A DNA stretch of 64,000 bases from Actinomyces oris (GTDB taxonomy: Bacteria; Actinomycetota; Actinomycetes; Actinomycetales; Actinomycetaceae), in contig NZ_VICC01000003.1 of the NCBI RefSeq assembly GCF_006546825.1, positions 28,138 to 92,137 on the forward strand, read 5' to 3'. Below are positions 7,680 through 17,812 of this stretch, in pieces (positions within the stretch are counted from its first letter, which is position 1; every line of letters starts with the position of its first letter). The position numbers were made by a program, and so were the translations under genes. The notes beneath the pieces are model-generated. The model saw nothing but the letters and a program-made list of their open reading frames with translations, was not told the DNA's origin and did no database searches.

Positions 7680-8750
7680 ATGGCAACACGAACAGCAAAC
7701 GAATCGCTCTCACCGGGCGAGACACCGGCCATCAGGACCGATGGCCTGACCCGCACCTTCGGCTCCTTCACCGCCGTCGACCGCCTGGACCTGGAGATCC
7801 CCACCGGCATCGTCTACGGCCTGCTCGGCCCCAACGGTGCCGGCAAGTCGACGGCGCTGCGCATGATGACCACCCTGCTGGCCCCCACCCGGGGCCGGGC
7901 GATGGTCCTGGGGCACGACGTCGTCCGCGAGCGCCACGCGGTGCGCGGCCTCATCGGGGTGACGGGACAGTACGCCAGCGTCGATGAGACGCTCACCGGC
8001 TCGGAGAACCTGCGCCTCTTCGGGCGCCTGCTGGGCCTTGGCCGGCGTCGGGCGCGGGAGCGGGCCGAGGAGCTGCTGGCCGCCTTCAGCCTGACCGAGG
8101 CAGGCGGCAAGCGGGTGAGCGGATACTCCGGTGGGATGCGGCGGCGACTGGACCTGGCGGTCTCACTCATCTCCCGTCCCCCGCTCATCTTCCTCGACGA
8201 GCCCACCACTGGTCTGGACCCGCGTACGCGTGAGCAGATGTGGGACGTCATCCGTTCCCTGGTGGAGGGCGGCTCGACGATCCTGCTGACCACTCAGTAC
8301 CTGGAGGAGGCCGACCGCCTGGCTCACCGGGTCGGCATCATCGATGCCGGACGGCTCATCGCCGAGGGCACCCCCGATGAGCTCAAGGACCGGGTGGGCA
8401 GCAGCTCTCTGGTGCTGACGCCGGCGACCCCCGAGGACCAGGCCGCTACCGCTGCCGTCATCGAGCGGGTGACCGGTCACGCCCCGGCGACCGTCGACCA
8501 GGGCACCCACCTGCAGGCGCCGCTGAGCGAGGCGTCGGTGGCCACCGAGGTGCTCGTGGCCCTGCGCGACGCCGGATTGTCGCCCAGAACCGTCTCGGTG
8601 GACCGCCCCAGCATGGACTCGGTCTTCATGGCCTTGACCGGGCAACCCACGAAGCACGATGACGCGGCCTCACCCGATGCCGCCGCACCGTCAGCGCCAT
8701 CACCCGCTTCCTCGTCCTCCCGTCCCGCAGACTCTCAGGAGCAGTCATGA
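7680..8750 (+). CDS. DrrA-type ABC transporter ATP-binding protein
   Basis: The 356-aa protein has Walker [10 protein letters not shown] (residues 50-58), signature [14 protein letters not shown], Walker B LIFLDEPT and a typical DrrA-style C-terminal extension. An added Ala/Ser/Pro tail of about 30 residues is of unknown use. It powers export of a drug-like or lipid substrate together with the permease, whose start overlaps its stop by four bases (ATGA), implying translational coupling. The ATG at 7680 is taken because the next domain starts soon after. A convergent AfsR-like regulator lies downstream. Confidence 0.93.
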   Translation: MATRTANESLSPGETPAIRTDGLTRTFGSFTAVDRLDLEIPTGIVYGLLGPNGAGKSTALRMMTTLLAPTRGRAMVLGHDVVRERHAVRGLIGVTGQYASVDETLTGSENLRLFGRLLGLGRRRARERAEELLAAFSLTEAGGKRVSGYSGGMRRRLDLAVSLISRPPLIFLDEPTTGLDPRTREQMWDVIRSLVEGGSTILLTTQYLEEADRLAHRVGIIDAGRLIAEGTPDELKDRVGSSSLVLTPATPEDQAATAAVIERVTGHAPATVDQGTHLQAPLSEASVATEVLVALRDAGLSPRTVSVDRPSMDSVFMALTGQPTKHDDAASPDAAAPSAPSPASSSSRPADSQEQS

Positions 8751-9580
8751 CCGTCCCCGCCACCGCGACCGCACCGACCAGTACCTCCCTCTCCCCCGGC
8801 GTCTGGCGTTTCAGCGAGGCCCGGCTCGTCCCTGACACCCTGGCCATGGCCTGGCGCTCACTCATCACCATGGTGCGCAACCCCGGGGAGTTCTACGACA
8901 TCCTCATCCAGCCGGTCATGTTCACTGTCCTGTTCGGCGAGCTCTTCGGCGGCGCCATCGCCGGCGACGTCAAGGCCTACCTGCCCACGATCGTCCCGGG
9001 TCTCATCATCATGAATGCCTTGACCACGAGCCAGAGCGTGGGCGTGGACCTGCGCGAGGACATGGACAAGGGCGTCTTCGACCGCTTCCGCACCATGCCG
9101 ATGTCCCGTATCGCGCCGGTCCTGGGGCCCATGGTCTCCGACGTGCTGCGCTACCTCATTTGCACCTCACTGACCGTACTCACCGGCTACATCCTGGGCT
9201 ACCGGCCTGCCAACGGCTGGTCGGGAACGATTGGCGCCATCGCCCTGGCGGCGGGCTGCGCCTGGGCCATCGCCTGGATCTTCCTCTTCCTGGGGACAGT
9301 CTTCTCCTCGGCCCAAGCGGTCACCTCCTTCACGGTGATCGTCCTGTTCCCGCTGACCTTCCTGTCCAACGCCATGGTGCCCACCTCGACGCTACCGGGC
9401 TGGCTCAAGGCCTTCGTGCACCACAACCCGGTCTCGCACATCGTCGACGGCGACCGGTACCTGCTGGACGGAACAGCGGGCTCGGCCGGGGACGTACGGG
9501 CCGCGATCATCGGTTCACTCCTGATCCTGGCCGTCATGGCTCCCCTGACGGTCGTGCGCTACCAGCGGCGCAACGCCTGA
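8747..9580 (+). CDS. DrrB-type ABC transporter permease
   Basis: The 277-aa ABC-2 family membrane protein shows about six hydrophobic segments and the daunorubicin-resistance-type core, including DIDIQP-like DILIQPVMFTVLF near residue 50 and LRE..EKG-like LREDMDKGVFDRFRTMP. It forms the channel of the exporter with the preceding ATPase, to which it is coupled by a 4-base overlap. The substrate is unknown. It ends 16 bp before the convergent regulator gene, so the two transcripts must share or overlap termination signals. Confidence 0.92.
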   Translation: MTVPATATAPTSTSLSPGVWRFSEARLVPDTLAMAWRSLITMVRNPGEFYDILIQPVMFTVLFGELFGGAIAGDVKAYLPTIVPGLIIMNALTTSQSVGVDLREDMDKGVFDRFRTMPMSRIAPVLGPMVSDVLRYLICTSLTVLTGYILGYRPANGWSGTIGAIALAAGCAWAIAWIFLFLGTVFSSAQAVTSFTVIVLFPLTFLSNAMVPTSTLPGWLKAFVHHNPVSHIVDGDRYLLDGTAGSAGDVRAAIIGSLLILAVMAPLTVVRYQRRNA

Positions 9581-9596
9581 GCCGCACCTCAGGGAC

Positions 9597-12500
9597 TCAG
9601 CCGACCTCGCCCGCCAGACGGCCGGCGAGGTCGGCGGCGTGAGCCACGAGCCCACCGCGGTCCAGGGACCGAATCCTCTCCTCGGCCTGCGCCAGCGCCC
9701 GGGCGTCCAGCCGCTCAGTGCGGCTGCGCAGGTAGTCGTGGGAGAGCAGGCGGCAGGTCTGGTTGGTGCCCACCGCCAGGGCGGTGGCGACCAGCTCGCC
9801 CCCTACTGCCCGCCGGTCGGAGCCCACGTCCTCAGCAGCCACGGCGGACAGGCCGACGGCGGCCGCGAAAGCCATGAGCGTGGGAATGTCACGCTGCCGT
9901 GGAGCCGGATCGGAGAGGATCTCGCGCAGCAGGGAGGTGGCTCGGGCACGGACGGCTCGGGCATCGAGCTCGACGGCGTCGTCGGGGCTGAGCTCGACGT
10001 CGGTGACCAGGCACATGCTCAGGATGTAGAGCTCCCACTGGGAGCCCGATCCCAGGATGGAGCGCCAGTTCCCGGCGTAGCGCAGGCTCACGCGCTGGAT
10101 GAGGGCGGCGGTGCGCACGTTCCCGCGGGTGAGCTCCAGCTCACCGCGCACGGAGCGAGCGATGAAGCGCATGGTTCCCGGCAGGTCGATCGGTTCCAGG
10201 CTCTCCAGCAGCCTGCCCGCCGTCTCAGGGCGCGGATCGAGGTAGACCGCGCAGTAGGCCCCCTCCATGTGCAGTGTCGTGCGGAAGAACTCGCCCCAGC
10301 TGGGCAGGACCCGTTCCAGGAGCACCTGGGCGCGCGAGCAGGCGTCGACGACCTGGCTGTAACGCCCCAGGGACATGAGCACCTGCAGCCGGTGGAGGTG
10401 CAGCTCGAGCAGGTGAATGCCGGCCAGGTCGTGGCCATGGAGCCGCCCCAGGAGGGCCTCGATGGTCTCCAGGGAGGCCTGAGGATCGCCGTCGTCCTCC
10501 TGCTGGGCGGCCAGGCAGCGGGTCGCCGCCCAGGCGACCCAGGGGTCGGCGTCGCCGGTCAGCTCGGGCCACTGCTCGTCGCTCGCACGCAGGAAGCGCC
10601 TGACCCGGCTGAATGGTCCCTCTCCGTCGAAGGAGGCCGGCAGCAGGGAGCGGACCTGTTCGGGCACGTGGCTCAGGAGCCCGAAGAGGGTAACGCACAG
10701 GGCCAGGACGCTCAGGCCTGCCTCGTTGCCGCGTGAGTCCTGGGCGGGTTGGACAGCGGCAGCGATGAGGCGCGCACCGTAGTCGGCGATGCGCTCATAG
10801 CTCCAGGTGACGCTCCACAGGCGCATGAGGGCGGCACCGATGAGGCAGATGGCGTCGCGCAGTTCCGCCGGCAGGTGATCCGTGCCGTGGCCGTCGGCCT
10901 GTGCCAGGAGCCGGTCGAGCTGTTGAAGGATGACGGCCTCATCGTGGGCGACCTGCCGGAAGAGGCGGTCGTGGCGGCGCGCCTCGGGGTGACGGGCGTC
11001 GCCGAAGTCGCCGGCGTCCACGGGAAAACGGATCTGGGAGCACAGGTCCACCGCCCACTGGCGCAGGGCCGTGCGGGCCTCGGCCTCGTCACCGGAGGCG
11101 GACAGCTGCGCCAGAGCGAAGTCGCGGACGGTGACGAGCATGTGGAAGCGGGGCAGGCCGTGGTCGCGCACCACGAGCAGGGAGTGGGAGACCAGGGCGT
11201 CGAGGAGGTCGGCGGCCTGCGCGCCGATGAGCGCCTCCGCAGGCAGGAGGGTGAAGCCGTCGGGGAGCAGGGCCAGCCGAGCCAGGGCGCGGCGTTCGGC
11301 GGCGTCGAGCAGGTTCCAGGACCACTCGATGACCGCTATCAGGGTGCGTTGACGGGCGGGGGCGTCACGGGCGGCGGTGAGCAGATCGGGTCTGCCGGGC
11401 AGTCGCTCGGCGATCTGGCCGACCGACAGGCTGCGGGTGCGCGCGGCGGCCAACTCGATGGCCAAGGGGATGCCCTCCAACCGGCTCAGGAGCTCGCCTA
11501 AGTCGTCATCGTCGATGACCTGGCCGGGGCGAGCGGCCAGAGCGCGGGCACGGAACAGCTCAGTCGACGATGCGGCATCGAGGGCCTCGAGGCGGTGGAC
11601 GTGCTCCGCGGCCAGGTCGACGGGGCGGCGCGAGGTCGCCAGCACGCGCAGGTCGGGGCAGGCGACCAGGAGCGGCCCGATGAGGTCGGCCGCCTCGCCG
11701 GCCAGGTGCTCGCAGTTGTCCAACACCAGGACGGTTCCGGGCTGGGAGAGGGCGGCGGCCAGATCGCGGTGCGGGTCACCGTTGACGACTGCGGAGCCTC
11801 CGATTGCGTCGAGCACGACCCTGGCCAGATCGGCTCCGGGTGACACCTCGGCGAGGGCGACGACGTAGACGGCGGGGCGGCGGCTGCGGGCCGCCACCAC
11901 CTGGGCCAGGGTGGTCTTTCCGACCCCACCGGGGCCGGTGAGCGTCACCAGACGGTGGGTGCTCAGGGCCTTGAGAACACCGGTCACGTCCGCCTCGCGC
12001 CCCAGGAAGTGCTCGGGCTCGGGCTGCAGGCCGTGGCGCACAGGGCTCTCGGCGGCCAGGACGGCCTCGTGGGCGGCGCGCGTGGCCGGTCCGGGCACGG
12101 CTCCCAGCTCGCGCAGCCGACGGCGGTAGTGCTCGTAGATCTCCAGGGCCGCAGCCGGTGAGCGCACCCAGGACTCGGCGCGCATGAGGGCGGCCAGGAC
12201 GGTCTCGTCGCCGCCGTCGCGCTGGGAGGCCTCACGCAGCAGGTCCACGGCCCGCTCGTGCTCACCGGTGGCCTCCAGGGCGAGCCCCCGGTCACGGCGG
12301 GCCCCCTCGGTCAGGGCTGCAGCCCGCTCTCGCAAGAGGGCCATAGGGGCGGCTCCTGCTCCACCGTTGTCATCGACCTCGTCGGGAACGGGCACCTGGG
12401 GCAGTCGGTCGGTGAGATCGAGGACCTGCTCCCACTGGCCGGCGGCGGCGCAGGCTCGGGCGCGCTCCGCCCGATACGACAGGTCCCGGACATCAGCCTC

Positions 12501-12815
12501 CGCCTCCGCCAGTTCCAGTCGGTAGCCATCGCCGCTGCGCTCGACGACACCCTCCCCCACGACGGCACGCAGCCGGGAGACGACGACATGAAGCGCCCGC
12601 AGCGGCCGGGCCGGGGCGTCGTCGGGCCACAGGGCCTCAATGAGGGCGCCGTCGCTCACCCTGGCGTCCTGGCTGCCGGCGAGCACGGCGAGCAGGTCAA
12701 GGCTCCTTCCGCTCAGGGGCCGGCCTTGCCAGGTCGGCGGCTCCGTCAGGAGAGCCAGGCGGTAAGAGGAGGTCACGAGGCCATTCTCACCCATCACCGT
12801 CAGCAGGTGCTCCAC
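9597..12815 (-). CDS. AfsR/SARP-like transcriptional regulator (wHTH-BTAD-NB-ARC-TPR)
   Basis: This is a very large regulator of 1072 aa. Residues about 15-100 form an OmpR-type winged helix (ALWPDDAPARPLRALHVVVS), 105-250 a BTAD helical domain (ALEIYEHYRRRLRELG), and then an NTPase with P-loop GPGGVGKTT (294-302) and Walker B VLVLDNCEH. The rest is a long alpha-helical TPR-like tail. The family integrates ATP state and protein signals to switch secondary metabolism or transporters. It is convergent with the DrrAB-type exporter, which it may control. The start could also be the in-frame ATG seven codons later. Confidence 0.9.
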   Translation of the reverse strand: MEHLLTVMGENGLVTSSYRLALLTEPPTWQGRPLSGRSLDLLAVLAGSQDARVSDGALIEALWPDDAPARPLRALHVVVSRLRAVVGEGVVERSGDGYRLELAEAEADVRDLSYRAERARACAAAGQWEQVLDLTDRLPQVPVPDEVDDNGGAGAAPMALLRERAAALTEGARRDRGLALEATGEHERAVDLLREASQRDGGDETVLAALMRAESWVRSPAAALEIYEHYRRRLRELGAVPGPATRAAHEAVLAAESPVRHGLQPEPEHFLGREADVTGVLKALSTHRLVTLTGPGGVGKTTLAQVVAARSRRPAVYVVALAEVSPGADLARVVLDAIGGSAVVNGDPHRDLAAALSQPGTVLVLDNCEHLAGEAADLIGPLLVACPDLRVLATSRRPVDLAAEHVHRLEALDAASSTELFRARALAARPGQVIDDDDLGELLSRLEGIPLAIELAAARTRSLSVGQIAERLPGRPDLLTAARDAPARQRTLIAVIEWSWNLLDAAERRALARLALLPDGFTLLPAEALIGAQAADLLDALVSHSLLVVRDHGLPRFHMLVTVRDFALAQLSASGDEAEARTALRQWAVDLCSQIRFPVDAGDFGDARHPEARRHDRLFRQVAHDEAVILQQLDRLLAQADGHGTDHLPAELRDAICLIGAALMRLWSVTWSYERIADYGARLIAAAVQPAQDSRGNEAGLSVLALCVTLFGLLSHVPEQVRSLLPASFDGEGPFSRVRRFLRASDEQWPELTGDADPWVAWAATRCLAAQQEDDGDPQASLETIEALLGRLHGHDLAGIHLLELHLHRLQVLMSLGRYSQVVDACSRAQVLLERVLPSWGEFFRTTLHMEGAYCAVYLDPRPETAGRLLESLEPIDLPGTMRFIARSVRGELELTRGNVRTAALIQRVSLRYAGNWRSILGSGSQWELYILSMCLVTDVELSPDDAVELDARAVRARATSLLREILSDPAPRQRDIPTLMAFAAAVGLSAVAAEDVGSDRRAVGGELVATALAVGTNQTCRLLSHDYLRSRTERLDARALAQAEERIRSLDRGGLVAHAADLAGRLAGEVG

Positions 12816-12892
12816 ACGCCGGGGCCGGTCGCGACGCCGGCCACCGTCATGACGGTACGCCGGTTCCGAGATCCTCAGATGAGACTCAGGCG

Positions 12893-13354
12893 CTAGGAAG
12901 CAGCGAAGGCTTGAGACGACATGCGCTTGAGCAGGGCAGACACGTCCGGGACGTCATCGTGGGGACCATCGTCAGAAAGAGCAAAACGTTGAGCCTTCAT
13001 CGTATCCATGACAGCACCGATGGACGATGCGTGGCCCTGAGGTCCGGTCCCAAGCGTCACCCCTTCGGCAGCACACCAGCCTTCGGGGGCCTGCTTTGAA
13101 GGCATCTCCCACCTGAAAAAGCCGAAGCGCTTGCTGCCCTGGCGATCGGGGAAGAACACGGCGACTATCGTGTCGGCACCGTGGTCGAGGTGATCGGCGA
13201 TCACGGAGTCGATGGGCTCGGACTCAGGGACCGCAAGGATCCTGGTCTCATTGAGGTAGTGGTTGCGCCTGAACAGCTCCCGCCCCTGAGTCGTACCGAG
13301 GAAGAGCCCCACAGCGCGCGCCGCATCACGCCGCGTCGTCTTGGTGTCACTCAT
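12893..13354 (-). CDS. hypothetical protein, second gene of a two-gene unit
   Basis: The 153-aa soluble, acidic protein has no recognised domain. It contains VGLFLGTTQGRELFRRNHYL near the N-terminus and a charged C-terminus. Its ATG overlaps the TGA of the upstream reading frame (ATGA), so the two genes are translationally coupled. No membrane segment or signal peptide is present. Function is unknown. Confidence 0.65.
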   Translation of the reverse strand: MSDTKTTRRDAARAVGLFLGTTQGRELFRRNHYLNETRILAVPESEPIDSVIADHLDHGADTIVAVFFPDRQGSKRFGFFRWEMPSKQAPEGWCAAEGVTLGTGPQGHASSIGAVMDTMKAQRFALSDDGPHDDVPDVSALLKRMSSQAFAAS

Positions 13355-13738
13355 CTCTGCCAGCTCCTGAAGTGCTGTTCCATCCAGTCAATTACCTGCT
13401 TGTATGACTCGTCGTAAGACGCCCCCAGTATGGCATTGGTCGTTCCTCCCCAGTACTTGGATGGGACGGGTCTCACGGTCGCGGTCCCGATGGTACTGGT
13501 GAGAGTGGATGCAACCATGACGCGTGTCGATCCGAAACACGGGCTGCCAGCCGTCATCAGTGCTGGATCGCCACTCATGCTGGAGCGCATAGTCGACCAC
13601 GCGCCCCCTGTAGGTCCTCAACCGTATGACTATCCGGTGGCGCCCTGGCCCGGAGATCGGGCCGACATCGATTGGGTAGGTCTCGTCCTCACATACGTGG
13701 ATCGGCGGAGGACGGTATCCGCCGTCGGGCAGGTCCAT
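13351..13738 (-). pseudogene. small conserved-hypothetical gene with an internal frameshift
   Basis: Two frames join into one plausible protein of about 128 aa. The first runs from ATG 13738 through RTYRGRVVDYALQHEW and FRIDTRHG to about 13460. The second carries the C-terminus SYDESYKQVIDWMEQHFRSW and ends at 13351. The second frame's stop overlaps the next start codon, the usual sign of coupled genes, while the first frame runs on into unrelated residues. The shift lies near 13450-13475. It may be a real disrupting indel, a sequencing error or programmed. It recalls small actinobacterial hypotheticals of the type VVDYAL...YDxxHG...W, but no family is asserted. Confidence 0.6.
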
Positions 13739-13880
13739 GCTCGCTCCGCTCGATTTGTTAGACGCTGTATCCCAACGGTTATATCAGAAGTAGATCGGCA
13801 ATAACATTGGGGCTGAGGCATAGACGTCACCCACTACACGGCCACGCCGTGCACCTGCAGTCCCAGAACCTTCAATGGCC

Positions 13881-13913
13881 TGTGCCCCGCCCATAGGTTC
13901 TGGGCGGGGCACA
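13881..13913 (-). terminator. terminator downstream of glmM
   Basis: A perfect 13-bp stem (13881-13893 with 13901-13913) encloses a 7-nt loop, 50 bases past the glmM stop. No T-run is present. Confidence 0.7.
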
Positions 13914-13963
13914 TAGATCGGGCATGATGCCTTTTGAAGGCAGGGGAGAAAACCGCCGTCAGC

Positions 13964-15325
13964 TCACAGGCTGAGGTTGCTCTTGACGGTGTCGGCCAGG
14001 GAGCGGGCCACGCGGTCGGCCTCCTCCTGAGTGGCGGCCTCGACCATGACGCGCACGAGCGGCTCGGTACCCGAGGGGCGCAGCAGGACCCGGCCGGTCT
14101 CTCCTAGGTCCTTCTCCGCGGAGGCCACGGCGTCCTGCACGGCCTTGTTGGTGCTGGCGGCGCCCTTGTCGACATTCTTGACGTTGATGAGGGTCTGGGG
14201 CAGGCGGGTGACGACGCTGGCGAGCTCGGCCAGCGTCTTGCCGGTGCGCTTGACCCGCGCGGCCACGTGCAGGGAGGTGAGCACGCCGTCACCGGTGGTG
14301 GCGTGGACGGTGTCGATGACGTGCCCGGACTGCTCGCCGCCCAGGGTGTAGCCGCCCTGGAGCATCCGCTCGAGCACGTAGCGGTCGCCCACGCCGGTCT
14401 GGACGGTGCGGATGCCGTGCTCGCGCATGGCCAGGATGAGGCCGAGGTTGCTCATGACGGTCACGACGAGCGTGTCGGAGCCGAGAGTGCCGTCCGCCTT
14501 CATGCCGATGGCGAGCATGCCCATGATCTGGTCACCGTCGACGAGCTGGCCGTCGGCGTCCACGGCCAGGCAGCGGTCGGCGTCGCCGTCGTAGGCCACA
14601 CCCATGTCCGCCCCGACCGCCGTGACGTAGTTCTGCAGCTGCTCAGGGTGGGTGGAGCCGCAGTTGTCATTGATATTGAGGCCGTCCGGAGAGGCGTTGA
14701 TGACGATGACCTCGGCGCCGGCGGCCCGCAGCGCGGCCGGGCCGACGACGGAGGCGGCGCCGTTGGAGGCGTCGACGACGATGCGCAGGCCGGACAGGTC
14801 GGTGGCGACGGAGTCGACGAGGTGGTTGATGTAGTTCTGGTCAGCGACGGTCTCCCCCTTGATGACGCGGCCGACGTCGGCGCCGGTGGGACGGTCGTTG
14901 ACCTTGCCCAGGAGGGCCTCGATCTCGTCCTCGACGGCGTCGGCGAGCTTGTAGCCGCCGCGGGCGATGAACTTGATGCCGTTGTCCGGGAAGGGGTTGT
15001 GGGAGGCGGAGATCATGACGCCCAGCTCGATGTCCTGGGTGGCCGTCAGGTGGGCGATTGCCGGAGTGGGCAGGATGCCCACGCGGGTGACGTCGATGCC
15101 GGAGGAGGCCAGGCCCGCGCTGATGGCGTGGTCGAGGAACTCTCCGGAGGCGCGGGTGTCGCGGCCCACGATCGCGCGGGGGCGGCCGCTGCGTGAGCTC
15201 CGTGCAGCGGACGTGTCCTTGGTCAGGACGCGGGCCGCGGCCTCACCGAGCTGTACGGCCAGGGTGGGCGTGAGCAGGTCGTTGGCCAGGCCGCGTACGC
15301 CGTCGGTTCCGAAGAGACGAGCCAT
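13964..15325 (-). CDS. glmM: phosphoglucosamine mutase
   Basis: GlmM converts glucosamine-6-phosphate to glucosamine-1-phosphate for UDP-GlcNAc synthesis. The protein starts MARLFGTDGVRG as expected and has the active-site phosphoserine loop ISASHNP with Ser108. It also has the Mg-binding DGDADR, GEQSGH sugar-binding and C-terminal RPSGTEPLVRV phosphate-binding loops. At 453 aa it is full length. ATG 15325 follows an AGGAGG-like ribosome site and begins at the family's N-terminus. It lies downstream of rplM-rpsI, as in most actinobacteria. Confidence 0.97.
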   Translation of the reverse strand: MARLFGTDGVRGLANDLLTPTLAVQLGEAAARVLTKDTSAARSSRSGRPRAIVGRDTRASGEFLDHAISAGLASSGIDVTRVGILPTPAIAHLTATQDIELGVMISASHNPFPDNGIKFIARGGYKLADAVEDEIEALLGKVNDRPTGADVGRVIKGETVADQNYINHLVDSVATDLSGLRIVVDASNGAASVVGPAALRAAGAEVIVINASPDGLNINDNCGSTHPEQLQNYVTAVGADMGVAYDGDADRCLAVDADGQLVDGDQIMGMLAIGMKADGTLGSDTLVVTVMSNLGLILAMREHGIRTVQTGVGDRYVLERMLQGGYTLGGEQSGHVIDTVHATTGDGVLTSLHVAARVKRTGKTLAELASVVTRLPQTLINVKNVDKGAASTNKAVQDAVASAEKDLGETGRVLLRPSGTEPLVRVMVEAATQEEADRVARSLADTVKSNLSL

Positions 15326-15551
15326 GGAAATCCTCCTGAAGGGTGACGAAACAGCACCATCCTGCCATGGGGCGCCGAACATCGGGGCCCAACCTTCGGC
15401 CAGCACACAAGGTCTGATGTCCTGCGCCGACCCCGGCCCGGCGGCTCGCGCCCGAGATCGCGCCCCTCACCGCCGCGCCTCGGACGCCTGCCAGCCGCAT
15501 ATCGGCTTTGGCGCCGCCGACCGGGAGGCTCCCCGCCACCCCTGACACATG

Positions 15552-15592
15552 ACGACGGCGGCCGCCCCCGGGAAGGGGACGACCGCCGTCGT
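15552..15592 (-). terminator. terminator downstream of rpsI
   Basis: A 10-bp perfect stem (15552-15561 with 15583-15592) has an internal GC-rich region that can fold further. It is placed 45 bases after the rpsI stop. Confidence 0.65.
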
Positions 15593-15636
15593 AGCGAAAG
15601 GGGAGGCCCGGCCGGCTCGGCCAGGACCTGACCCGA

Positions 15637-16131
15637 TCAGCGCTTGGAGTACTGAGGGGCGCGGCGGGCCTTGTGCAGACCGGCCTTCTTGCGCTCCACG
15701 ATGCGCGAGTCGCGAGTGAGGAAACCGGCCTTCTTCAGGGTGGCGCGGTTGGCCTCACGGTCGATCTCGTTGAGCGCGCGGGCGATGCCCAGGCGCAGGG
15801 CGCCGGCCTGGCCGGAGACGCCACCGCCGTTGATGCGGGCGACGACGTCGAAGCGGCCCTCGAGGTCCAGGATGGTGAAGGGGGCGCGCACGAGCTGCTG
15901 GTGCAGCTTGTTGGGGAAGTAGTCCTCCAGGGAGCGGCCGTTGAGCGTCCACTGGCCGGTGCCGGGAACGAGGCGCACGCGAGCGACGGCCTCCTTGCGG
16001 CGACCCAGGCCGGAGCCGGGGGCGGTGATGGACTGGCCGCGACCCGGAACGGACTCCTCGGTCTCGGTGGTGTAGCTGGAGGGGGCGTTCTCCTCGTCCA
16101 GCGCGTCAATGTCGACAGTGGTCTCAGCCAC
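15637..16131 (-). CDS. rpsI: 30S ribosomal protein S9
   Basis: The C-terminal S9 domain [15 protein letters not shown] ... [10 protein letters not shown] is complete, and the basic tail reaches the ribosomal P-site tRNA. An acidic, Ser/Thr-rich N-terminal extension of about 45 residues precedes it, typical of actinobacterial S9. A GTG start at 16131 follows an AAGGAC ribosome site. Length is 164 aa. It is co-transcribed with rplM, 43 bp upstream. Confidence 0.96.
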   Translation of the reverse strand: MAETTVDIDALDEENAPSSYTTETEESVPGRGQSITAPGSGLGRRKEAVARVRLVPGTGQWTLNGRSLEDYFPNKLHQQLVRAPFTILDLEGRFDVVARINGGGVSGQAGALRLGIARALNEIDREANRATLKKAGFLTRDSRIVERKKAGLHKARRAPQYSKR

Positions 16132-16174
16132 GATATGTCCTTTGCTTGTCGCGGGGTGCCGAGCGCTGGAGCGC

Positions 16175-16618
16175 TTACTGGGCGACCTGGGTGATCTCGA
16201 ACGTCTTCGGGCTCTGGGAGGCGTGCGGGTGCTCGGCACCTGCGTAGACCTTGAGCTTCTTGAGCTGGGCGCGACCGAGCTTGGTGTGGGGAACCATGCC
16301 CTTGATGGCCTTCTCGACGGCGCGCTCCGGGCGGGTGGCCAGTAGCTCGCGGTAGGAGACGGCGGTCAGGCCACCCGGGTGGCCGGAGTGGCGGTAGGCG
16401 AACTTCTTGTCAGCCTTGCCGTTGGTGAGAGCCACCTTGTCGGCATTGATGATGACGACGTAGTCGCCGCAGTCCTCGTTGGGGGCGAACTGGGGCTTGT
16501 GCTTCCCACGGAGCAGGGTGGCGGCCTGGGCCGCGAGTCGACCCAGGACGACGTCGGTGGCGTCGATGACGTACCAGTTCTTCTCGACGTCGCCGGGCTT
16601 CGGTGTGTACGTGCGCAC
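16175..16618 (-). CDS. rplM: 50S ribosomal protein L13
   Basis: L13 is an early-assembly 23S rRNA binder. The 147-aa protein has [16 protein letters not shown] and the central HSGHPGG segment of the family. It is the first gene of the rplM-rpsI pair. GTG 16618 is chosen because RTYTPKPG is the normal N-terminus and upstream residues are not conserved. About 258 bp of leader separate it from truA upstream. Confidence 0.96.
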   Translation of the reverse strand: MRTYTPKPGDVEKNWYVIDATDVVLGRLAAQAATLLRGKHKPQFAPNEDCGDYVVIINADKVALTNGKADKKFAYRHSGHPGGLTAVSYRELLATRPERAVEKAIKGMVPHTKLGRAQLKKLKVYAGAEHPHASQSPKTFEITQVAQ

Positions 16619-16876
16619 GGGCGTTGCCTTCGTTTCTCTTGGCGAGTGGGCACGCCGAAGCGCGGTGAAGCGTTCGCGGTTCGGCGAGACCACCATGGTC
16701 AGGTGAGTGGTCGGAGCACAGGCGATCCGGGGCGAGTGGGACGGCACCGCGGACACGCACACGTGTGCTGCACGACGATTGCCAACAGTACCGGGCGCCC
16801 CGCGGAAGGGTCAAAAGGTGCGGCTTCCCAGTTCCGTGAATCGCACCACGCGGCCCGGTGGGCTCCTGGTTGCCGA

Positions 16877-17764
16877 TCAGCAGCTCAGACGCCGGGTGGT
16901 GCGGGCCCGCTCGGCCTGGGCGGCGAGCTCGTCGTCGGCCGGGTAGGTGACCTCCTCCAGGGTCAGTCCGTGCGGCGGGGCGACGGGGGCGGCGCTCTGG
17001 CGAGTGCGGGCGTCCAGGAGCTCGCGCGGCCAGGTGACCGGCTTGCGTCCCTGCCCGACGGCCAGGCCCGCCCCCACCAGGGAGCGGACCATGGAGTGGC
17101 AGAAGGCGTCGGCGACGACGCTCAGGGTCACGAGCCCGGCGTCCGGCCCTGCCTCGGCCCGGCGCCACTGCAGGGTGCGCAGGGTGCGGATGGTCGTGGC
17201 GCCCTCGCGGGGCTTGCAGTAGGACAGGAAGTCGTGCTCGCCGAGCAGGGCGCGGGCGGAGGCGTCCATGGCCTCGACGTCGAGCACATCGGGCAGCCAT
17301 AGGACGGTGGCGCGCCGGGCGGGGTCGCGCGGGGCGGCGGCGTCGGCGATCCGGTAGGTGTAGCGGCGGCTCAGGGCGCCGAAGCGGGCGTCGAAGGCCT
17401 CCGGCACGGTGCGCGCCCCGGTGATGACGACGTCGCCGGCCCCGCGCGGCGTGCGTGCCAGGCTCTCCTGGGCCTCGCGGGCCAGGACGCCCGCCACCCG
17501 CGTGAGCAGGGCGGTCTCGGGGAGGCGCTGGGAGCGTCCGGGCAGTGCGGCCCAGGCCTCGGGGCTCACATCGAGGTGGGCCACCTGGGCGGCGGCGTGG
17601 ACGCCGGCGTCGGTGCGTCCGGCCACGGTGAGGCGGACGGGCTCACGCAGCACGGTGGCCAGGGCAGAGGTGAGGACCCCCTCGACGGTGCGCAGCCCGG
17701 GCTGGGCGGCCCACCCGGAGAAGAAGGTGCCGTCGTAGGCCAGGTCGAGGCGGATGCGTGGCAT
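16877..17764 (-). CDS. truA: tRNA pseudouridine synthase A
   Basis: TruA makes pseudouridine at positions 38-40 of tRNA anticodon stems. The catalytic Asp52 lies in AGRTDAGVHA, and the N-terminus RLDLAYDGTFFSGWA is typical. At 295 aa it is slightly longer than the E. coli enzyme (270), with short inserts. ATG 17764 fits the family start. In many actinobacteria truA directly follows rplQ and precedes rplM. Here it keeps the rplM neighbour, but rplQ is about 7 kb away. Confidence 0.95.
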   Translation of the reverse strand: MPRIRLDLAYDGTFFSGWAAQPGLRTVEGVLTSALATVLREPVRLTVAGRTDAGVHAAAQVAHLDVSPEAWAALPGRSQRLPETALLTRVAGVLAREAQESLARTPRGAGDVVITGARTVPEAFDARFGALSRRYTYRIADAAAPRDPARRATVLWLPDVLDVEAMDASARALLGEHDFLSYCKPREGATTIRTLRTLQWRRAEAGPDAGLVTLSVVADAFCHSMVRSLVGAGLAVGQGRKPVTWPRELLDARTRQSAAPVAPPHGLTLEEVTYPADDELAAQAERARTTRRLSC

Positions 17765-17812
17765 GCCCCCATTGAACCGCACCGGCTTCGCCCTTCCACT
17801 AGGCTCGCGGCC

